Shown here piece after piece: positions 16,612 to 25,700 of a stretch of 28,274 bases of DNA (position 1 is its first letter; every line of letters begins with the position of its first letter). The notes under the pieces are model-generated. The model was given only the letters and a program-made list of their open reading frames with translations. It was not told the DNA's origin and searched no databases. The position numbers and the translations under genes were made by a program. Source of the stretch: DATIJJ01 sp964612855 (GTDB lineage: Bacteria; Pseudomonadota; Gammaproteobacteria; DSM-16500); assembly GCA_964612855.1 (NCBI GenBank), contig CAZTDR010000033.1:1-28274 (forward strand). Direction: 5' to 3'.

Positions 16612-16679
16612 AGAAGAAATCCGTTGAATAAAATGAGCCGTTATCTTGCGCTAGTCTTCTAAAAATGTAAATAACCGTG

Positions 16680-17591
16680 TTAGCAAGCGTGCTTCATTTT
16701 TTTAGCACTATGTTGGATAGGTTGCATATCGGCGGTGCTTTTTTCTTCCGGAAAAATGCAGCTACTTACTTTTTCGGGAGATTGATCAGGACAAAGATAA
16801 ACAGTATCCGGCTTATGTTTTAAGATATTCAAATTTGTGTGAATAGAAAGCTTAGCATCAATTTTTTGAATATTTTTTAAAATAGCGTGCGCAGATTTAG
16901 GTGAACACGCAACAATATTAGAAGCATAAACATATTTATTTTTTATGTTTGCTTCTTTGAAATAATTTTTTAACTTATAAAACGTGCTGGTATTCTCCCA
17001 GTCTTGGCGAAGAAAAACGGTACCTAAAATTATTTTCCTCACGTAGTCAAAAGAGTATAGATTAAATAAGTATTTAAAAAAACGAATTTCTGCATCGTCA
17101 GAAGAGTTCTTTAACCAAACGTTTTCACTTAAAAACTCGCTTAGTCCAATTAAAAAATTTTCCACCGTTGTATTATTTTCGGCAATTGCTTTCATGCTTT
17201 TCCACATAAAATCAACCCGTTCACTGTAATCTATTAAAAAAATTTTAGGAATACAGGCAGTTTTATTTTTTTCGTTTAATTCACAGGCCAATAAAATGGC
17301 GCGTACACCAGAGGTCGCAATTAAAGCCACGTGGCCTTCAGTTGCAGCATATTGTTCTAAATTTGTAATAGAAGGATCATTTCCCAAGAAGTCAGCGGGT
17401 AGTTTTTTCAATTCTGCCACTTTAAGTTGCTTGATTTTACGAGCCATGTGGCGACGAAAAAATCTTTGTAGAATTGTAACCGATTCAATTTGTTGCTTCT
17501 CTTCAGTCCACATTTCTGCGTCATCCAACGGTTGAGTAGATGCATTAGAGACAGTACGTTCTGATAAGGGGTTGTCATTTCTGGATTCCAT
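16680..17591 (-). CDS. Hypothetical protein with IQ calmodulin-binding motif, candidate effector
   Basis: A 303-residue soluble protein of no family known to me. Residues 40-52 (ILQRFFRRHMARK) fit the eukaryotic IQ motif IQxxxRGxxxR, with L41-Q42, R46 and R51 in register and only the Gly replaced by Arg. IQ motifs bind calmodulin, which bacteria lack; the Legionella effector SidJ uses one to be activated in the host. An acidic, disordered N-terminus precedes the motif, and the end is basic (KKMKHAC). The -10-like TATTAT upstream has only a poor TTAA-type box. Translocation into a eukaryotic host is inference; a chance match in a helical basic segment is the alternative. Confidence 0.7.
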   Translation of the reverse strand: MESRNDNPLSERTVSNASTQPLDDAEMWTEEKQQIESVTILQRFFRRHMARKIKQLKVAELKKLPADFLGNDPSITNLEQYAATEGHVALIATSGVRAILLACELNEKNKTACIPKIFLIDYSERVDFMWKSMKAIAENNTTVENFLIGLSEFLSENVWLKNSSDDAEIRFFKYLFNLYSFDYVRKIILGTVFLRQDWENTSTFYKLKNYFKEANIKNKYVYASNIVACSPKSAHAILKNIQKIDAKLSIHTNLNILKHKPDTVYLCPDQSPEKVSSCIFPEEKSTADMQPIQHSAKKMKHAC

Positions 17592-17795
17592 GTTCTGATA
17601 GTACTCTACAAATAATATGTTGAAAAAGATGAGCTTATTTTAATGTCATAAGTCATCAGGACGACTTCAATCGCTGAAACTAGGTTAACGATAGTTGTTT
17701 GAAAGGCATTATATCCAGCAATACTTAAGAAATGATTAATATCTGATTTCACGATTGCTTTTCTCTTTGCAGGGGACAAAATTTTTTTGCAAAGC

Positions 17796-17821
17796 CCAGG
17801 GCATGCCACGCCATGCCCTGG
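17796..17821 (-). terminator. Hairpin downstream of the GIY-YIG gene
   Basis: CCAGGGCATG and CATGCCCTGG form a 10-bp GC-rich stem with a 6-base loop, 43 bases beyond the end of the MAPEG/GIY-YIG gene pair. The T run that should follow on the minus strand is poor (GCTTTGC). The rest of 17592-17864 holds no convincing gene. Confidence 0.45.
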
Positions 17822-17864
17822 CGATATTGCTAGAATTGTTGTCCCATACTGGGATTGCCTTTAT

Positions 17865-18167
17865 TCATGGCACAAAATGTCCATAAAGCTGAATTAATTC
17901 TTCCTTTTGCGCTCGTGATAATTTTTTAATGGCCCGTTCCATTTTCATAGCTGCTGATTTATCACCGAGAATTTTCCATGACGCTTTCATAGCGAGTGGC
18001 TTAAAACTGCGGGTATACTTAGCCCCCTTTCCTATTAAGTGGGCTTGATAACGTTTCTCTAAATTAGTGGTATATCCGGTGTAATAACTATCGTTATCAC
18101 AATGCAAAATGTAGACCCAATATTCTTTTTCATTCATAGCGATTTTGTTTGCCAGTAAAAAACGCAT
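17865..18167 (-). CDS. GIY-YIG nuclease-domain protein (UPF0213/YhbQ-like)
   Basis: A small GIY-YIG-fold protein of about 100 residues. The motif appears as WVYILHC...YYTGYT (YIL and YTG being the strand pair), followed by the conserved KRYQAHLIGKGAKYTRS, where Arg is catalytic, and by SAAMKMERAIKKL with the metal-binding Glu. Members of this group are poorly characterised; some have DNA-nuclease activity. The frame opens with an ATG overlapping the stop of the MAPEG gene (TAATG), suggesting coupling. The family domain itself starts at the second Met (18137), so the first 10 residues may not be translated. Confidence 0.88.
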   Translation of the reverse strand: MRFLLANKIAMNEKEYWVYILHCDNDSYYTGYTTNLEKRYQAHLIGKGAKYTRSFKPLAMKASWKILGDKSAAMKMERAIKKLSRAQKEELIQLYGHFVP

Positions 18168-18544
18168 TAAATTCTAGCAGCAGCCACAAACAACGAAATA
18201 ACCATCCCAAAACCGATAAACCACGCAACTGATCTTAAAGTGGATTTATCGATTATATAAAAAATGCCATATAATATGCGTGCGATAATAAAAATGGCAG
18301 CGCAGGGGTAGAGCAGGGTGCTACTGACTTGGAGTTGATGAGCAATTATGACGGCTGCGGCAAAAGGGGCAAAGGCTTCAAAGCCATTTAAATGGGCCCA
18401 ATAAGCACGCTTTTTCCAACCGCTTATTTTTTCCATAAAAGCGCGTGGCGCTCTATTATCAAAATGCGTACCTACTTTGGCAAAAATAATTAAAATATAG
18501 GGTAAAATAAATGCGACAACTATGCACCAATAATCAAAAGTCAT
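18167..18544 (-). CDS. MAPEG-family membrane protein
   Basis: A 125-residue integral membrane protein with four hydrophobic segments (about 5-24, 52-70, 73-96, 102-122). The conserved stretch NRAPRAFMEKISGWKKRAYWAHLNGFEAFAPFAAAV is characteristic of bacterial MAPEG proteins (relatives of microsomal glutathione transferase and leukotriene synthases). The enzymatic activity of the bacterial members is mostly unknown. It is the first gene of a two-gene unit with the GIY-YIG gene, overlapping by one base. Confidence 0.88.
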   Translation of the reverse strand: MTFDYWCIVVAFILPYILIIFAKVGTHFDNRAPRAFMEKISGWKKRAYWAHLNGFEAFAPFAAAVIIAHQLQVSSTLLYPCAAIFIIARILYGIFYIIDKSTLRSVAWFIGFGMVISLFVAAARI

Positions 18545-18643
18545 TCGTATTCTTCCTGGAGTTTTTTATAAATTTCATGGCGTTATTGTCTATGAACGGA
18601 TGAAGAGTGTCTATACTTTTATTGATTAGATATACAAACAATG

Positions 18644-18728
18644 GGGTGGATTAGATGCGTTTTTTGCATCGTAATCTACCAAATATATATCGGTGGATTA
18701 CGATGCAAAAAACGCATCTAATCCGCCC
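18644..18728. repeat. Long inverted repeat (37-bp arms)
   Basis: Arms 18644-18680 and 18692-18728 are nearly perfect inverted copies (GGGTGGATTAGATGCG / CGCATCTAATCCGCCC at the outer ends), with an 11-base loop AAATATATATC. A related single hairpin occurs at 21191-21238. It lies in the gene-free stretch 18545-18893. It looks like a mobile palindromic repeat and could also act as a transcription terminator or mRNA stabiliser. Confidence 0.8.
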
Positions 18729-18851
18729 TACTTTTTTATTAATGAGCGATGAAAAGAAAGCATTAGAGATTAATTTATGAATATCGGGAATATTAACTTA
18801 GATAAAAAATGTACAATAATAACAAGAAAAATTACCTCTATTTAAATCATG

Positions 18852-18886
18852 TAAAAAACAATCGGCCTAGGATAATCTAGGCCGAT
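18852..18886 (-). terminator. Rho-independent terminator of the csbD-like gene
   Basis: On the minus strand ATCGGCCTAG and CTAGGCCGAT form a perfect 10-bp stem with a 6-base loop, followed by TTGTTTTTT. It begins 7 bases beyond the stop codon of the CsbD-like gene. A textbook intrinsic terminator. Confidence 0.85.
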
Positions 18887-18893
18887 GAATACA

Positions 18894-19103
18894 TTATTTT
18901 TGCCAACGATTGTCATCTATAAAAGTTTCGATTTGTCGTTCTGCCTCCTCACGTTTGTATCCGTATTTTTTTTGAAGAGCGCCTTCTAATTCTTCATAGC
19001 TACCTTGCATTTGATCAATTTCATCGTTGGTCAATTTTCCCCATTGTTGTTGTACTTTTCCTTTTATTTCTTTCCACTTACCTTTAATGATGTCTTTGTT
19101 CAT
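18894..19103 (-). CDS. CsbD-family stress-response protein (YjbJ-like)
   Basis: A 69-residue hydrophilic protein that matches the CsbD family along its whole length. Signs are the opening MNKDIIKGKWKEIKGKVQQQW, the middle NDEIDQMQG and the end KYGYKREEAERQIETF. Family members are abundant small proteins induced by general stress or stationary phase in many bacteria; the molecular function is unknown. GGAG precedes the ATG, and a strong intrinsic terminator follows at once, so it is a single-gene transcript. Confidence 0.92.
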   Translation of the reverse strand: MNKDIIKGKWKEIKGKVQQQWGKLTNDEIDQMQGSYEELEGALQKKYGYKREEAERQIETFIDDNRWQK

Positions 19104-19327
19104 AAAAATACTCCTTATTTAATTGAGAGACCTGAACGTAGATTTAACTTTTTAACAGAAACAAACAGTTGCTAACAATTTGGATGACAAGGGAAGAAAT
19201 TCTATAGTCACACAGTTATTGAAATCTTCCATATAGGGGAAATTCTACAATCTTAAGTAAAAGCATTATTTATTATATCTCAAAATGTGTTGTATATTGT
19301 GAATGATTTCAACATAACGGAGGCTAT

Positions 19328-19483
19328 ATGGTTGATCCAAGAAAAAACCCAGCTGAAAGTCCGCGTGATCCTGATCCTCGTAATGACCCTGCACAAAATC
19401 CTCGCGATCCGGGCGTTAATCCTGAAAATGAGCCAAGACCCACTCCACCCACGCATCCCATTAACCCCGAAATAGAGCCCTAA
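19328..19483 (+). CDS. Small Pro/Asp/Asn-rich protein
   Basis: A 51-residue frame with a very good ribosome site (GGAGG, 6 bases before ATG). The sequence is made almost only of Pro, Asp, Asn, Arg and Glu, with a repeated PRDP unit (SPRDPDPRNDP and NPRDPGVNPENEP), so it is surely disordered. It has no signal peptide. Nothing similar is known to me. The next small gene starts 48 bases later on the same strand, and the two may be co-expressed. A longer open frame in another register overlaps it but has no ribosome site and is a shadow. Confidence 0.65.
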   Translation: MVDPRKNPAESPRDPDPRNDPAQNPRDPGVNPENEPRPTPPTHPINPEIEP

Positions 19484-19531
19484 TCAATTAAAAGCATTTT
19501 ATTTTTTGTCAGCGTTTTATTGAGGTAGTAA

Positions 19532-19709
19532 ATGAAAAATCAAAAAAAAAATCACACCATCTAAATCTAACACATCAAACACAAAAAAATCTGTGCCGGA
19601 TGTTACGAATTATAAAGGTTCTGATTACAAAGATCCTACCGGTAGTAGAGAAGATATTAGTACGCCTAAAACGTCAGGATATGCTGAAAAGCAGCCGGGT
19701 AAAAACTAA
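19532..19709 (+). pseudogene. Small hydrophilic protein gene with frameshift at A10 run
   Basis: GAGG precedes the ATG at 19532. In the written frame the gene stops after 10 codons, just past a run of ten A (19542-19551). With one A fewer (or two more) the frame continues to TAA at 19707, giving about 58 residues: MKNQKKITPSK, then KKSVPDVTNYKGSDYKDP and a final SGYAEKQPGKN. The downstream part has normal codon texture and a clean stop. It is either a sequencing or assembly error, a decayed gene, or a gene rescued by slippage at the A run. Highly soluble, Lys/Ser/Thr-rich, and similar in character to the neighbour at 19328. Confidence 0.55.
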
Positions 19710-19734
19710 TTTATAATATCAGTCTTGAAGCAGT

Positions 19735-20391
19735 CTACTCTTCAATATTACAGCCTAAGCTTGGTTTTATATGACAAGTTAAATCGGGAATACAACTATA
19801 ACCAATAAATCGCGCATTACTTTTATCATTAGATAATTGAAAATCAAAAACACTCACGCCCCACATTTTTTTATGTTGATAAGTGCGTCCATTGCTGGAG
19901 CCAAACATCAACGGTTGTCCTTTTTTATTTTTACCTAAATAAATCATCACATGCGAGATATTGCTCTTTGTTGGATAGGTTCCAGACCAGAATAATAAAT
20001 CGCCTGGTTTTAGATGCGAAAATTCAGGCGAATCAAAGACCTTATCCGAAATACGATACAGATTACCTTTTTTTTCAGCCCATAAAAACATTTCCTCCGC
20101 CGATCGTGGTACATCTGTTACGTTAGCGTTTTTGAGAAGGTAGTGAATCGTTCCCGAACAATCCATTCCTTTATTTTTTGGGTTAGCAGATCCATAAAGA
20201 TAGGTTAGTTTTTCTTGTGATAATTCTGTCGCTGATAATATAAGTTTTTGAATGACGCGAGGATAGTCAGGATATTTTTCTAAATCTGCCAGTGGAATAG
20301 AAGTGGTTATTGCCGGTCGTAAATCTTCAGCCCATACGTTTTTAACGCAGCAGAAAAATAAAATGATGCCTAGCTTTTGGATTGTTCTCAT
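19735..20391 (-). CDS. NlpC/P60-family cell-wall hydrolase, secreted
   Basis: A 218-residue protein with a signal peptide (MRTIQKLGIILFFCCVKNVWA, cleavage after A21). The NlpC/P60 cysteine peptidase domain follows: catalytic Cys78 in GMDCSGTI, then LKPGDLLFWSG and His147 in NISHVMIYLG. Such enzymes cut D-Glu-diaminopimelate bonds in peptidoglycan in the periplasm. The ATG has GGAG 6 bases upstream. The C-terminus carries an extra Cys-containing tail (CIPDLTCHIKPSLGCNIEE), where PSLGCNI also ends the nearby thioredoxin-like protein. It is convergent with the small gene at 19532. Confidence 0.88.
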   Translation of the reverse strand: MRTIQKLGIILFFCCVKNVWAEDLRPAITTSIPLADLEKYPDYPRVIQKLILSATELSQEKLTYLYGSANPKNKGMDCSGTIHYLLKNANVTDVPRSAEEMFLWAEKKGNLYRISDKVFDSPEFSHLKPGDLLFWSGTYPTKSNISHVMIYLGKNKKGQPLMFGSSNGRTYQHKKMWGVSVFDFQLSNDKSNARFIGYSCIPDLTCHIKPSLGCNIEE

Positions 20392-20468
20392 ATGACTCCG
20401 GAATGTTTAAATATTGTCAACAGACCCTAAATTATCCGAGGCTTTTTTAATATCCTGTACGTTTATCC

Positions 20469-21110
20469 TCAATTAACGATTTTTAAATTGCTCGAAATAA
20501 GTTGTTTCGCAGCTTCGTTGTTAACTTTTTCTGTCAGTGGATGAGAACGGGTGGATGAAAATAAAGTATGTGCATTCATAGTATGTTGTTTTTTACGATA
20601 TTTTATATAACCACCGAAATGAGAGGTAATTATAGCTAATCCCCAATTTTTTCTTCCTTGACGATAAGTTGCGCTGGCCTGCGATGCAGATAAGATGGAT
20701 GTAACCATTGTGCTCGAGAAAGGTAAAGCAGCAAGCCCCATTGCCATGGGCAGTTTTTTCCAATAATTTGCCAAAGCAAATAATAAAGGAAAGCTATGCG
20801 AGGGTTCTGCTGAGTATTCAATAGAATGCTTATAAGAAGATTTATCTCCTGTTATTCGAATACTGTTATATAAATCCAATAGGGTATCGGGATTCGGTTT
20901 TGCGTTTACATAAGAGATGATGTCGTCTATTAAATCCGTAATAATTTTTTGCGCATCCTGCAGCGTTTCTTTTTCTTCTTTATTATGAAGTACAATAGAG
21001 CAATCTTCAACGATCCAAGACTTGCCTGACATAACGGTTAGCATCTCAGCCACCATTTGTAGTTGATGTTGAGCAGGATCTGTTTTTCGTAATTCTGAAA
21101 ATGAAAACAT
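20469..21110 (-). CDS. Hypothetical protein with one hydrophobic segment
   Basis: About 213 residues, unrecognised. The first 110 residues are soluble and helical. A hydrophobic stretch follows (LPMAMGLAALPFSSTMVTSIL, about residues 127-147) that could span the membrane or be a buried helix. The C-terminal part is basic. The frame is open from 21188, but I chose the ATG at 21110, which has GAGG 8 bases upstream. A -10-like TATTAT (21153-21148) also lies inside the longer version. No neighbour suggests a function. It has the look of host-interaction proteins of Legionellales, but there is no specific evidence. Confidence 0.6.
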   Translation of the reverse strand: MFSFSELRKTDPAQHQLQMVAEMLTVMSGKSWIVEDCSIVLHNKEEKETLQDAQKIITDLIDDIISYVNAKPNPDTLLDLYNSIRITGDKSSYKHSIEYSAEPSHSFPLLFALANYWKKLPMAMGLAALPFSSTMVTSILSASQASATYRQGRKNWGLAIITSHFGGYIKYRKKQHTMNAHTLFSSTRSHPLTEKVNNEAAKQLISSNLKIVN

Positions 21111-21190
21111 AAGCCATTCCTCTAGGTGGTTCATTATTTTGGTCGGTATAATAGCACAATGACGGCACATATCATTACTTACAAACATAA

Positions 21191-21238
21191 ACCGTAGGGT
21201 AGATTAGATGCGTTTTTCGCATCGTAATTTACCGTACG
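21191..21238. repeat. Hairpin repeat related to 18644-18728
   Basis: CGTAGGGTAGATTAGATGCG and CGCATCGTAATTTACCGTACG pair around TTTTT. The first 37 bases match one arm of the long inverted repeat at 18644-18728 with few changes. It lies between the end of the efflux operon and the 5' side of the 20469-21110 gene, and may also help end transcription of the efflux operon. Confidence 0.7.
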
Positions 21239-21243
21239 TTTCA

Positions 21244-22734
21244 TTATGATTTCAAAATATCTGAATGAAGCTGCTGAGCATCCCATCCGCCTCCTAATGC
21301 TTTTACTAACCCCACCGCTGAAATCATACGCAATCCTGTGACATTGACGGCAGATTGTTCTGCGGTATAAGCCGCTGTTTGCGCGGTAATGACACTGGAG
21401 TAATCCACTAAACCTGCTTTGTATTGATTCATCACCAAACTCATGGCAACCTGAGAATCCATCGCTGCTTTATTGGCTGCAAAAGATTGCTGTTTCAAAA
21501 TGCGCAGTGAAGCAAGATTATCTTCAACATCTTGAAACGCCGTCAGTACGGTTTGTCGATAAGTGGCGACGGTCGCTTGATAATTCGCGCGTGCCGCTTT
21601 GACAATGGCATTGCGTAAGCCACCATCAAAAATTGTTTCCGCTAATTGGGGCCCCAAAGACCATGCAATATTAGGTACCGAAAACCAGTGTGCCAATGAA
21701 GGATGGGCTTCGCTGGCATTAGCCGTTAAGGTGAGTGCAGGAAAATAAGCGGCAACGGCTATGCCAATTTCTGCATTTGCTTGCGCCACTAAACGCTCAG
21801 ATTCTGCAATATCGGGACGTCTTTCCAATAAAGTGGAAGGCACGGCCGCGGGTAATGTCGGAACAGTTTGGGAGGCAGGATTGGGCATAATAGAAAAATC
21901 GGATGGAGGAACACCAATTAATACAGCAATCGCATGTTCGAATTGGGCACGGTTAACATGATTATTAATAGCTAATGATAGCGCTGTATCATATTGTGCT
22001 TCTGCTTGCACCACATCCGCATAAGGGGCAACTCCCGCATGATAACGATTTTTTGTAAGTTGAATAGCGCGTTTATATTCATGCACGGTTTGATCTAATA
22101 ATTGTTGTTCACGATCGAGTGTACGTAATTGAAAATAAGTTTGCGCGAGCATCGCTTGTGATAATAAGCGTGTCGAAGCGAGAGCGGCGGCACTTGCTTG
22201 GACTCCGGCGCGACTGGCTTCTACACTACGACCTACGCTGCCCCAGAGATCGGGCCCCCATACTGCATTTAAAAACCATGAATGCGTCGTATTTACGGTT
22301 GATGGGCTACCATTCCCCACGCCTGACGTGGCAGAGCCTACGGAGGTGATCCCTGTGGATGATGCACTGATGAAAGATGTCGAACCCGATACTTGCCGCT
22401 GACGCGTCGCGCTGACCGTCGCCGTTAATGTGGGAAAATAAGCCGCACGTGCTTCATCCACTAACGCGCGAGCTTGTAAATATTGCGCTGCCGCGACGGC
22501 GACGGTTTGATTGGATTGATTCAATTGCATTTCAAATGCATTCAACTTTTGATCATGAAATAGTTTCCACCAACCGTCGTGATTCATGGCGTCTTGCGGT
22601 TGTGCAATCTTCCAATTTTTTGGTGTTTCTTTAAACTTATTTGGTATAGCAACAGGAGGCCGCGAATAATCGGGCCCTACCATACAGGCAGTCAATAGTA
22701 AGCTGATTAATAATAGGAGCGAAAAATTTTTCAT
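21244..22734 (-). CDS. Outer-membrane efflux lipoprotein, NodT/OprM type
   Basis: The 496-residue outer-membrane channel of a tripartite RND pump. It has a lipoprotein signal peptide with lipobox LLTAC (Cys17), then the family start MVGPDYSRPPV. Two OEP repeats follow, with helical segments such as QYLQARALVDEARAAYFPTL, LAQTYFQLRTLDREQ and LLERRPDIAESERLVAQANA. The length is usual for the family. It begins 6 bases after the second pump gene and is the last gene of the operon. The closest functional type is the NodT/OprM family rather than TolC, because of the lipid anchor. Substrate specificity cannot be read from the sequence. Confidence 0.93.
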   Translation of the reverse strand: MKNFSLLLLISLLLTACMVGPDYSRPPVAIPNKFKETPKNWKIAQPQDAMNHDGWWKLFHDQKLNAFEMQLNQSNQTVAVAAAQYLQARALVDEARAAYFPTLTATVSATRQRQVSGSTSFISASSTGITSVGSATSGVGNGSPSTVNTTHSWFLNAVWGPDLWGSVGRSVEASRAGVQASAAALASTRLLSQAMLAQTYFQLRTLDREQQLLDQTVHEYKRAIQLTKNRYHAGVAPYADVVQAEAQYDTALSLAINNHVNRAQFEHAIAVLIGVPPSDFSIMPNPASQTVPTLPAAVPSTLLERRPDIAESERLVAQANAEIGIAVAAYFPALTLTANASEAHPSLAHWFSVPNIAWSLGPQLAETIFDGGLRNAIVKAARANYQATVATYRQTVLTAFQDVEDNLASLRILKQQSFAANKAAMDSQVAMSLVMNQYKAGLVDYSSVITAQTAAYTAEQSAVNVTGLRMISAVGLVKALGGGWDAQQLHSDILKS

Positions 22735-22740
22735 GATGAC

Positions 22741-25700
22741 TTATTCATATTGAGTGATTTCTACTGTTTTTCGTGGAAAAGATAATCTTCCTAGTTTATC
22801 TAATGCAAGATAAATAACCGGTGTCGTATAAAGAGTTAACAATTGGCTGACAATTAAGCCACCCACAATGGCAATGCCCAACGGACGGCGTAATTCTGAA
22901 CCTAAACCAAAACCCATTATTAACGGCAGTGCACCCAATAATGCGGCCATGGTTGTCATCATAATGGGACGAAAACGCATTAAGGCAGCTTGGTAAATGG
23001 CTTCGCGCGGCGATTTATTTTCGGTGCGTTCTACCTGTAGTGCGAAATCAATCATCATGATCGCATTTTTTTTCACAATACCAATTAAAAGAATAATACC
23101 AATTAAAGCAATAATACTAAAATCAGTACGTGTCAACAGGAGGGCGAGCAATGCACCCACACCCGCTGAAGGTAAAGTGGAAATAATAGTGAGTGGATGA
23201 ATTAAGCTTTCATATAATATACCCAGCACAATATAAACTGCGAACAGAGCGGCTAAGATGAGATATATTTCATTAGCGAGTGAGTCTTGAAAAGCTTGCG
23301 CAGTCCCTCGAAAAGAGCCATGAATAGTGGGCGGCAGATTCATTTTATCGATGGTATTTTCTACGGAGTTGACTGCATCTCCCAGAGCAACATTAGGTAA
23401 CAAATTAAAGGATAATGTCGCAGCGGGCGCTTGCCCTTGATGATTCACCAACAACAATGTGTTTGTTGATTGATAACGCGAAAATGCTGACAGAGGGATT
23501 CTATTATTAAGTGGCGTTATCACATAAATATCATTTAATGTTTGCGGTTGTTGCCAATAGGGCGGTGCGACTTCCATCACCACATGATATTGATTCATGG
23601 GCATATAAATAGTCGACACTTGACGCTGCCCAAATGCACTATACAAAGTGGCATCAATGTCTTGCGATGTTAACCCCAAACGAGATGCAGCATCATGATT
23701 AATCGTTAACAAGACTTGCAAACCATGGTCACGTTGATCACTATTCACATCCGCAATGCCAGGTAATTTTACTAATTCTTTTGTTACCTTAGGCACCCAG
23801 GTAATCAAATCGTTCAGATCATCTGCGGTCAAAGTATATTGAAACTGGGCATTGCCTTGTCGTCCGCCAATCATTAAATCTTGTGCGGATTGTAAATAAA
23901 GTCGGGCGCCAGGCACATCAGCTAGTTTTTTACGCAAGCGATTAATCACTTGATCTGCTGAAACATCTCGTTCAGATAGTTCTTTCAAGCTAATAAAAAT
24001 GGAACCTGAATTGGATGTCGTTCCCCCGACAAACCCCACTACATTTTTGATGGCAGGATCTTTTTCAATGATATTCACGTAATTAATTAACTTTTGTTTG
24101 ATTGCTTGAAAAGAATCATGCTGATCCGCTTGAATCGAACCCATGATTCTTCCTGTATCTTGTTGCGGAAAAAATCCTTTAGGAATGACAATAAATAAAA
24201 AAATATTCAATGCGAGCGTGGCGGCGAATAACAATAACATCAAACGGGAATGTTTTAATGCCCAGTTCAAACTGGTTTCATATTTTTGGCGTAATTTATC
24301 CATGAAATGATTATTTTTTTCGGTGGAAGGTCTTAAAAAGCGCGCGCACATCGTCGGCGTCACTGTTAAAGACACCAGCAATGAAACTAAAATAGCGACC
24401 GATAGCGTAATTGAAAATTCGCGAAATAATCTTCCCACGATGCCCCCCATCAATAAAATGGGAATAAAAACAGCAATCAATGAAATACTCATGGAAACAA
24501 CGGTAAAACCGACTTCTTTTGCGCCATCGAATGCAGCACGAAAAGGGTTAACGCCTTGCTCCAGATGGCGGCTAATATTTTCTAATACAACAACCGCATC
24601 ATCCACTACAAATCCCGTGGAAATGGTGAGTGCCATTAGAGATAAATTATCGAGACTGTATCCTAGCAATTTCATGACGGCAAATGTACCGCATAATGAC
24701 AAAGGGACGGCAACGCCGGGAATTAACATGGCACGTATATTACCGAGGAAAAAATACGTTACCCACACGACGAGCAGCATCGCAATCAGTAACGTTAATT
24801 CAATATCATGCAAGGAGGTACGGATCGTTTTGGTTCTATCCATGACAACTGACATCGTGATTCCTGCGGGAATTGCCGCATTCAGTTGAGGTAATACCTG
24901 ACGAATGGTATCAACGGTTTTAATAACATTGGCACCCGGCTGTTTAAAAATAATAACCGACACGGCGGGTTTACCATTCGCCAAACCTGCATTACGCACA
25001 TCTTCCACCGATTCATTCACCGCAGCCACGTCGGATAATTTTACGGGATTGCCATTACGATAGGCAATGATGAGCGATTGATATTGATACGCTTTAAACA
25101 ATTGATCGTTCGTTTTAATTTCGGATGTTACGGAACCTTTCACCAACTGGCCTTTAGCGGAATTAGCATTGGCATTGGCAAGGACGGTTGCGACATTGGT
25201 TAAGCCAATATGATAACTACTCAGTAGGGTGGGATTCAGTTCAACACGCACAGCCGGTAAAGAACCTCCACCCACAATCACTTGGCCGATGCCATTCATT
25301 TGAGATAATTTTTGCTGCAGAATAGTGGAGGCGGCATCATACATTTGTCCGGTTGTGTAATGGTCGGACGTTAATGCCAATATCATGATGGGCGCATCCG
25401 CGGGATTCACTTTGCGATAGGTAGGTCTATTGGGTAGATTCACCGGTAAATTACTACTCGCTGCATTCATGGCTGCTTGTACATCCCGCGCTGCGCCATC
25501 AATGTCACGGGTTAAATCAAATTGCAGCACGATGCGGGTCGAACCTAGGCTACTGGCCGAGGTCATTTCGGTGACTCCAGCAATTTTTCCCAGTTGGCGT
25601 TCGAGTGGCGCTGCCATGGAGGTAGCGACGTTTTCAGCACTGGCGCCGGGTAAATTAGCTTGTACGCTAATCGTCGGAAATTCCACATCCGGTAGTGAGG

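Noticed and set aside
17592..17650. Possible PmrA-type box (ATTAAAATA-AG-CTCATCTTT) in front of the IQ-motif gene.
   Set aside because: The second half-site lacks the TTAA core and the gap to the -10-like TATTAT differs by one base; too weak to call.
17606..17809. A 67-codon open frame on the minus strand.
   Set aside because: No ribosome site, it overlaps the hairpin after the GIY-YIG gene, and the composition is not protein-like.
19287..19475. A 62-codon plus-strand frame overlapping the Pro-rich small gene.
   Set aside because: The other register has the GGAGG site and strongly biased composition; this one is a shadow.
24323..24889. A 188-codon frame opposite the MdtC-like gene, and similar long antisense frames opposite both RND genes.
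   Set aside because: They lie fully inside conserved RND coding sequence with no ribosome site; shadows of codon structure.
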